Shown here in pieces: positions 44,565 to 48,861 of a stretch of DNA of 48,861 nucleotides; within the stretch, counting starts at the first letter, position 1; each line of letters starts with the position of its first letter. The notes beneath the pieces are model-generated. The model was given only the letters and a program-made list of their open reading frames with translations, was not told where the DNA came from and ran no database searches. The stretch spans positions 1 through 48,861 of the forward strand of contig CAINDJ010000244.1 of the NCBI GenBank assembly GCA_903847325.1, written 5' to 3'. The stretch comes from an uncultured beta proteobacterium. Its GTDB lineage: Bacteria; Pseudomonadota; Gammaproteobacteria; Burkholderiales; Burkholderiaceae_B. Made by a program: the position numbers and the translations under genes.

Positions 44565-44906
44565 TTGAAATACGATACCGCCCCTTTATTGTCGACCTCT
44601 CGTTTAGACGAAGCCCGTGACTTGGGCCGTCGTTTGACCGAACTGCGCCAGGCTTACCACATGCGTCAAGCCGATGTCGCAGTGCGTGCGGGGTTATCAC
44701 GTTCAACTGCCGTGCTCTTAGAGAAAGGCGATCCTGGACGTACGGTAGGACAAATTTTGCGCTACCTCCATGCGATTGCTCCTGACTTGACGTTAGAGTC
44801 CTTACTGTTGAATCAAATACCTGCCTTGTTGATTCAACGTGCACATCAGCGCACACAGCGTGTTCGTCTGTTGAGTGATACGCAGCTTAAAGAAATCGAT
44901 TTTTAA
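44565..44906 (+). CDS. hipB: HipB-type antitoxin, XRE-family repressor
   Basis: 113 residues from TTG 44565, which has GGATA 6 nt upstream and follows the promoter and operator. An ATG at 44517 gives 129 residues but lies ahead of the predicted transcript start. HTH_3 domain: GRRLTELRQAYHMRQADVAVRAGLSRSTAVLLEKGDP. The short C-terminal helix and basic tail would contact HipA. 9 nt before hipA. Confidence 0.82.
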   Translation: MKYDTAPLLSTSRLDEARDLGRRLTELRQAYHMRQADVAVRAGLSRSTAVLLEKGDPGRTVGQILRYLHAIAPDLTLESLLLNQIPALLIQRAHQRTQRVRLLSDTQLKEIDF

Positions 44907-44915
44907 AGTTTTTAT

Positions 44916-46295
44916 ATGGCCAATACGCGCGGTCCCGATGAAATAGTGGTGTTTGCTCATATCCGTGATGGGCAAGATGGAACGCAGCGGTTTGTCCCAG
45001 CTGGATTGCTTAAACAAGCGTCGCAAGCTGTTGGTCTGCTGCCTGCGATGAGTTTTCGCTATGGTTTGCGCTACCTTGACCGCAAGAATGCCTTCGAGCT
45101 TGATCCTCGCGCTTTGAGTACGCGAGAGTATCAGGACGTTCGAGGTGCAATGTTGTTTCCATTGTCAGGGCAGAACGAGTTTGGAGGTATTCGTGACGCG
45201 GCTCCCGATGCTTGGGGACGCCGAGTGATCGAGGCAAGGCTGCGCGTTCCAGCTAATAGCTTGAATGAGTTTACTTATTTGCTTGAAGCGGGCAGTGACA
45301 GAGTGGGAGCGCTTGATGTACGTACCCATCTGGATTCTGATCCGACTTCTTCGGCAGGAACGCTTACCTCTTTACCTTATCTCTTACAGGCTTCGGCCGC
45401 TATTGAGGCTGGCGAAGAAATTCCGGCCAATCTTATTTCTTATTTGGGTGGCGCAAGCTCGGCAGGGGGCGCGCGACCTAAGGCATCGGTACGAGACTCG
45501 GAAAATATTTTGTGGCTGGCTAAATTCCCAGCTCAGGGCGATACCTATGACATGGCAATTGCCGAGTATGCAACATTAGAGCTTGCTCGCCAAGCGGGTC
45601 TGACAGTGCCTGGTGTGCGATTACATCGCGTGCTCGGGAATTCGTTGTTGTTGATACGCAGGTTTGATCGATATTGGGCAGAACCTGGTCAAGCGCTTAC
45701 TGTAGGAGCACTAGCGCATGAAACTCAAGTGCAACCGGGATTTGTTGAGGGGCGTATCCCGCAGATCAGTGGGTTGACGCTACTCGGATGCAGCGAAATG
45801 GAGTCAATAAGCAAAGGCTATAAGCACCTCGCCTCAGCGATACGAGAGTATTGCCACCCGCAGTTTATTGTTCGCGATTGTGCTGAGTTATTTGCACGTA
45901 TGGTATTCAATATTTTCGTGACGAATGATGATGACCACTTGCGCAATCACGCTTTTAATTACGATAGCGCGTATCAAGGGTGGCGTTTGAGTCCCTTGTA
46001 TGACGTCCTACCGCGACCTATGGTCTCGCAAGAGCGTTTTTTACACCTTGCTGTGGGATTGCAAGGTCGGTTAGCAACGCTAGAAAATGCGATGAGCGAG
46101 CATGCTGCGTTCATTCCCGATCGTCCGGATGCTATCGCCGTGATACGTCGTGTGTGGGGTGCGGTTCGCCAATGGCAGGTGAGCTTCGAGGATGCAGGCG
46201 CTAGCCCGTCTTTGTTAACTACGATGAGCTCAGCTATGCGAGATCTAGAGGATATCGCTGGTAAAGAGCTCGCCGCTGAGATTCGCAAGGGATAG
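44916..46295 (+). CDS. hipA: HipA-type serine/threonine kinase toxin
   Basis: 459 residues, within the usual 400-450+ range. N-terminal Couple_hipA-like subdomain (about 10-135, including GLRYLDRKNAFELDPRAL and FGGIRDAAPDAWGRRV). Gly-rich ATP loop GGASSAGGARPKA (178-190), ATP lysine in WLAKFP (K203), catalytic D339 and N344 in NDDDHLRNHAF, and metal Asp363 in LYDVLP. In E. coli HipA phosphorylates glutamyl-tRNA synthetase to trigger dormancy; relatives target other proteins, so the target here is open. All kinase residues look intact. The last 51 bp overlap the convergent TPR gene. Confidence 0.88.
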   Translation: MANTRGPDEIVVFAHIRDGQDGTQRFVPAGLLKQASQAVGLLPAMSFRYGLRYLDRKNAFELDPRALSTREYQDVRGAMLFPLSGQNEFGGIRDAAPDAWGRRVIEARLRVPANSLNEFTYLLEAGSDRVGALDVRTHLDSDPTSSAGTLTSLPYLLQASAAIEAGEEIPANLISYLGGASSAGGARPKASVRDSENILWLAKFPAQGDTYDMAIAEYATLELARQAGLTVPGVRLHRVLGNSLLLIRRFDRYWAEPGQALTVGALAHETQVQPGFVEGRIPQISGLTLLGCSEMESISKGYKHLASAIREYCHPQFIVRDCAELFARMVFNIFVTNDDDHLRNHAFNYDSAYQGWRLSPLYDVLPRPMVSQERFLHLAVGLQGRLATLENAMSEHAAFIPDRPDAIAVIRRVWGAVRQWQVSFEDAGASPSLLTTMSSAMRDLEDIAGKELAAEIRKG

Positions 46296-47612
46296 TGAGT
46301 CTGCAACGTGATGTATCACGTCGGCCCATTGCCCACGTACTGATTGTCTGAATAGCTTCGCGCTCGGATACCAGGGACTGTCTGTTCTGTCTCGCAGCCA
46401 GCGCCAGTCGGCAGGCTCCGGAAGCAGGATCCAGGTTGGGATGCCTAAGGCGGCGCTTATATGTGCAACCGAGGTGTCTACGGTAATCACCAGATCGAGA
46501 TTGCAGAGCAGTCCAGCCGTATCGTCGAAATTTTTGAATTCAACACCTGCATTCAAAATTTCTGGGTGAGCGGTTAAGGTCTTTTGATCTGTATCGCGTA
46601 TTTCTTTTTGCAGCGAAACAAAAACGCAGTCAAGATCTAACATTGGGCTCCATTGCGCAAGCAACATTGAACGATTTTTATCGTTCAAGTGATGCGTGCT
46701 GCCTGACCAGCAGAGTCCTACCTTGAGTGTTTTGTTTGTGGGTACTGAATTGTTTTTATTACTGCGGTCTTGCATCTTGTGAGCAAGCCAGTGAGACCAT
46801 TCGTCAACTTTCTCAGGCTGTGCATTTAAATAGTGATGCGCGCAAGGGATGTCGGGATGGCGGCCATACATCACGTGTGGCAGGCTGAGTAGCGGAATCT
46901 GGAAATCAAACGCCGGCAGGGGTGTTTCAGTGTCGATCACCAAGTCCGCCGCGGGATATGCTGCGAGTAGTTTTGCAAGCGGAGGCTGGACGCGCAGGAT
47001 GACCGTGGCGCCAAGGTCTTTGAGCCAGTCCAGATACCGCACAAACTGAATCGTATCGCCGAGCCCTTGCTCTGCGTGAATCAGCAGGCGTTTACCTTTG
47101 AGTGTGGCTTTGCCGTTCCAGCGGGTACCTTTAATGTCGTGACTTTGATGCCCGTCCTGCCAGCGCCACTCATATTCGCGCCAGCCGTGCTCAAAGTTCC
47201 CGAGCATCAGATTAGTCTGGGCGCGATTGGTGCGAGCGCCCGGGTGCTCCGGGTTGATGCGAAGAGCTTGTTTGAATGCCTCAAACGCGTCTTCAAAGCG
47301 CTGCATATCGCGTAAAGCTACGCCCATGTTCACATAGGCTTCAATAAAATCAGGCTTGAGCGTAATGGCTTGCCGATAGGCTTTTATTTCATCTTCGTAG
47401 CGACCAGCACTGCCGTGTACCTGTCCCAGGTTGTAATGCAGCAAGGGGTGTTTGGGGGATAGTTTGAGTGCAGCTGAAATATGAAGTAAGGCCTCGCTAT
47501 GCTGCCCCGTTGAGGAATGAAGCATGGCGAGTTGATTGAGCGAAGCAATGTCAGCTGGATTTCGCGCGATGGCACTTTCGCCTTGTGCGATTGCTTCGTT
47601 GACCTGACTCAT
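46245..47612 (-). CDS. TPR protein with glycosyltransferase (GT9/GT41-like) domain
   Basis: 455 residues. Three to four tetratricopeptide repeats cover residues 1-140 (for example AYVNMGVALRDMQRFEDAFEAFKQAL). A GT-B-like C-terminal domain follows, with the nucleotide-sugar/heptosyltransferase-type segments IHAEQGLGDTIQFVRYLDWL and VDTSVAHISAALGIPTWILLP, then ADWRWLRDRTDSPWYP. Such proteins are common in Burkholderiales and often modify surface or flagellar structures; donor and acceptor unknown. 11 nt after the small lipoprotein gene. Its 3' end overlaps hipA by 51 bp in convergent orientation. Confidence 0.82.
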   Translation of the reverse strand: MSQVNEAIAQGESAIARNPADIASLNQLAMLHSSTGQHSEALLHISAALKLSPKHPLLHYNLGQVHGSAGRYEDEIKAYRQAITLKPDFIEAYVNMGVALRDMQRFEDAFEAFKQALRINPEHPGARTNRAQTNLMLGNFEHGWREYEWRWQDGHQSHDIKGTRWNGKATLKGKRLLIHAEQGLGDTIQFVRYLDWLKDLGATVILRVQPPLAKLLAAYPAADLVIDTETPLPAFDFQIPLLSLPHVMYGRHPDIPCAHHYLNAQPEKVDEWSHWLAHKMQDRSNKNNSVPTNKTLKVGLCWSGSTHHLNDKNRSMLLAQWSPMLDLDCVFVSLQKEIRDTDQKTLTAHPEILNAGVEFKNFDDTAGLLCNLDLVITVDTSVAHISAALGIPTWILLPEPADWRWLRDRTDSPWYPSAKLFRQSVRGQWADVIHHVADSLSLANLSGELFTSDIL

Positions 47613-47623
47613 TGTTAAGCTTG

Positions 47624-47797
47624 TCAGTAATAGTCGTAAGGAGTATCAAAACCGCCAGGCGAGTAATGCACAGTGGGGATGTTTGTCATGTTTGGCAGGA
47701 TCGCGACGTCGGACCAGTCAGTGGATGTGCCATCACCTGCGCAGCCTGCAAGACCGGCGATACATAAAAAAATTGAAAATAATTTAGTCAATCGCAT
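47624..47797 (-). CDS. Small lipoprotein (57 residues)
   Basis: ATG 47797 with AGGG 8 nt upstream, TGA at 47624-47626. The N-terminus MRLTKLFSIFLCIAGLAGC is a canonical lipoprotein signal with lipobox LAGC (Cys19). The mature 39 residues are polar and aromatic, ending FDTPYDYY. It sits 9 nt after the MNT-HEPN gene and 11 nt before the TPR gene, so it belongs to the same operon. No family recognised. Confidence 0.72.
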   Translation of the reverse strand: MRLTKLFSIFLCIAGLAGCAGDGTSTDWSDVAILPNMTNIPTVHYSPGGFDTPYDYY

Positions 47798-47806
47798 TAA
47801 TTAGCC

Positions 47807-48646
47807 CTAGTGTTTGTATTTCAACGTATCGTACTTAAGCACGCATGCGCTGAATTGTAAAAATTCATCCAGATGCTCGGTGATGATGCTGATCGTAATC
47901 GGCAGAAGTATCTTTTGGTAGTCATGGACGGCAATATTACGAAAACCTACCATGCGCTTGAGTGACTCAGACAGCTCTTTTTCAATCCAACCATCTGTGG
48001 ACAGGAGTTCGAACACGTCTCTCGCACTTTGGGCCACACCCAAGCGATCTCGTCGAATAATGTACTGACCAATATCCAGAGCGGCCTCGCAGGCGCGCTG
48101 GATATTCATCATCGCTGCATCCTGCCTCGTAAAGTCGGTTGAGAATGTCGCTGGATCGCGTGCATACTCTTCGCGCGCGCGCCCAACACATCTCTCAATC
48201 GTGGCAGATTTATTGAGCAACACATCATCTGCCATATACGCGGCCTTCTTTTCAATTAAAGCGATTAAGGGCGCGCGTGCCTCATCCAGAGCATTTTTTT
48301 CATTTAATACGAAACACTCATATAAAGAGGCTGAGATGTCTTTTGCCCAGAGGCGTTTACCGGTATTGAGAATTTGACTTTGCATCACTGTTGAGGCCGC
48401 ACGAAAATCGAGTAAGTCCACGGCACAGTCAACTAACTGCGCAAGATCACCGGAGAGTTTCCATAGAAAATCAGCTGACGCATAACCCTCTACAAGCACC
48501 GCAAGGTCCACGTCACTCTGTTTCGTGGCGCTGCCTGATACCTGGCTCCCAAAAGCGTAAACAGCCATGAGATCGGGCAGGTTTTTTTTGAGGTACGCAA
48601 TGATGAGGCCGTCAGGTTCAAGCGCAGCGGTCATTCGTGAGGACAT
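47807..48646 (-). CDS. MNT nucleotidyltransferase-HEPN fusion (MntA-HepT-like toxin-antitoxin)
   Basis: 279 residues joining two domains normally encoded separately in type VII systems. Residues 1-137 are a minimal nucleotidyltransferase with the exact GSx10DxD motif (GS 33-34, D45, D47) and a third Asp at D77. Residues 138-279 are a HepT-like HEPN RNase opening MADDVLLNKSATIERC and carrying the Rx4HxY motif RNIAVHDY (R236, H241, Y243). In MntA-HepT pairs the nucleotidyltransferase AMPylates that Tyr to silence the RNase. An internal ATG at 48235, preceded by AGAAGG at 8 nt, could also yield a free 142-residue HEPN protein. First gene of a three-gene operon. Confidence 0.85.
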   Translation of the reverse strand: MSSRMTAALEPDGLIIAYLKKNLPDLMAVYAFGSQVSGSATKQSDVDLAVLVEGYASADFLWKLSGDLAQLVDCAVDLLDFRAASTVMQSQILNTGKRLWAKDISASLYECFVLNEKNALDEARAPLIALIEKKAAYMADDVLLNKSATIERCVGRAREEYARDPATFSTDFTRQDAAMMNIQRACEAALDIGQYIIRRDRLGVAQSARDVFELLSTDGWIEKELSESLKRMVGFRNIAVHDYQKILLPITISIITEHLDEFLQFSACVLKYDTLKYKH

Positions 48647-48689
48647 GTGTGATCTCAGAGCGGTGACGCTGCATATTATGACGGATAGT

Positions 48690-48779
48690 TGGCGGAAGCG
48701 GTGAGATTCGAACTCACGGAGGGCGTGAACCCTCGCCGGTTTTCAAGACCGGTGCCTTAAACCGCTCGGCCACGCTTCC
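48690..48779 (-). tRNA. tRNA-Ser (anticodon UGA)
   Basis: 90 nt including encoded CCA. Acceptor GGAAGCG pairs with CGCTTCC, discriminator G. Anticodon stem CCGGT / ACCGG encloses CTTGAAA, giving anticodon TGA. Long variable arm GAGGGTTCACGCCCTC and T arm GTGAG-TTCGAAT-CTCAC are as expected for a class II tRNA. Its 3' end faces the toxin-antitoxin patch. Confidence 0.96.
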
Positions 48780-48861
48780 TGGAAATAAGTGACATCTTGA
48801 GATGATTAACTTCATCTCGGATCGGTCCAAAAGACCGAAAGATATTTACGAATTATTTCGC

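Overview
The window is a stretch of chromosome from a Gram-negative betaproteobacterium, order Burkholderiales, most likely Alcaligenaceae. This is inferred from the ilvB-ilvH-ilvC-psd-pssA and rpsO-pnp neighbourhood, a Bug/TctC-type solute receptor, moderate GC with strong Shine-Dalgarno sequences, and a homodimeric AceE-type E1. Genus cannot be fixed from the sequence alone. There are about 47 protein genes, two tRNAs, several clear intrinsic terminators, and no rRNA, insertion sequence, prophage or CRISPR array.

Layout. 1-1959 (minus): a nitrate/sulfonate/taurine-type ABC importer (receptor, permease, ATPase cut by the window edge). 2182-4341 (minus): a FUSC-family efflux-type membrane protein. 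4777-9630 (plus): branched-chain amino acid synthesis (ilvB, ilvH, ilvC), a terminator, then phosphatidylethanolamine synthesis (psd, pssA). 9695-10775 (minus): two tandem paralogous lipoproteins. 10936-14899 (plus): rpsO, pnp and threonine deaminase ilvA. 14912-20371 (minus): periplasmic alpha-carbonic anhydrase, a split sulfopyruvate/phosphonopyruvate-decarboxylase-like pair, a PIN-domain protein, and an AceE-type 2-oxoacid dehydrogenase E1. The E1 is divergent from an Lrp/AsnC regulator (20498). 21041-26098 (plus): a Bug receptor, then an acidic amino acid ABC transporter (gltIJKL) behind a textbook sigma-54 promoter, then a methyltransferase. 26124-32223 (minus): a five-gene Dpp/Opp-type peptide importer ending in a Tat-exported nicotinamidase-like hydrolase, divergent from a cytoplasmic class C beta-lactamase-fold hydrolase. 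33672-38301 (plus): DUF3300 protein, Rap1a/Tai-like protein, tRNA-Leu(UAA), then nitronate monooxygenase-like gene and hemN behind an FNR-type box. 38316-42437 (minus): molybdenum cofactor operon moaA-moeA-moaD-moaE-mobA-moaC, divergent from modB-modC.

The right end (44424-48680) is an accessory toxin-antitoxin patch lying 3' of tRNA-Ser(UGA). It has a hipB-hipA pair whose promoter is followed by a perfect 23-bp palindrome. Convergent to it is a three-gene operon: a single polypeptide fusing a MntA-type nucleotidyltransferase to a HepT-type HEPN RNase, a 57-residue lipoprotein, and a TPR-glycosyltransferase. The last of these overlaps the 3' end of hipA by 51 bp. The fusion keeps an internal ATG with its own Shine-Dalgarno-like sequence exactly at the HEPN boundary. 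It is the most unusual object in the window.

Metabolic links: IlvA makes 2-oxobutanoate, which IlvB/H/C use for isoleucine. The AceE-type protein next to an Lrp-type regulator resembles the MdeB/MdeR arrangement and could be an alternative 2-oxobutanoate sink. FNR-type control of hemN and the large Moco/ModBC block suggest use of low-oxygen or molybdoenzyme metabolism.
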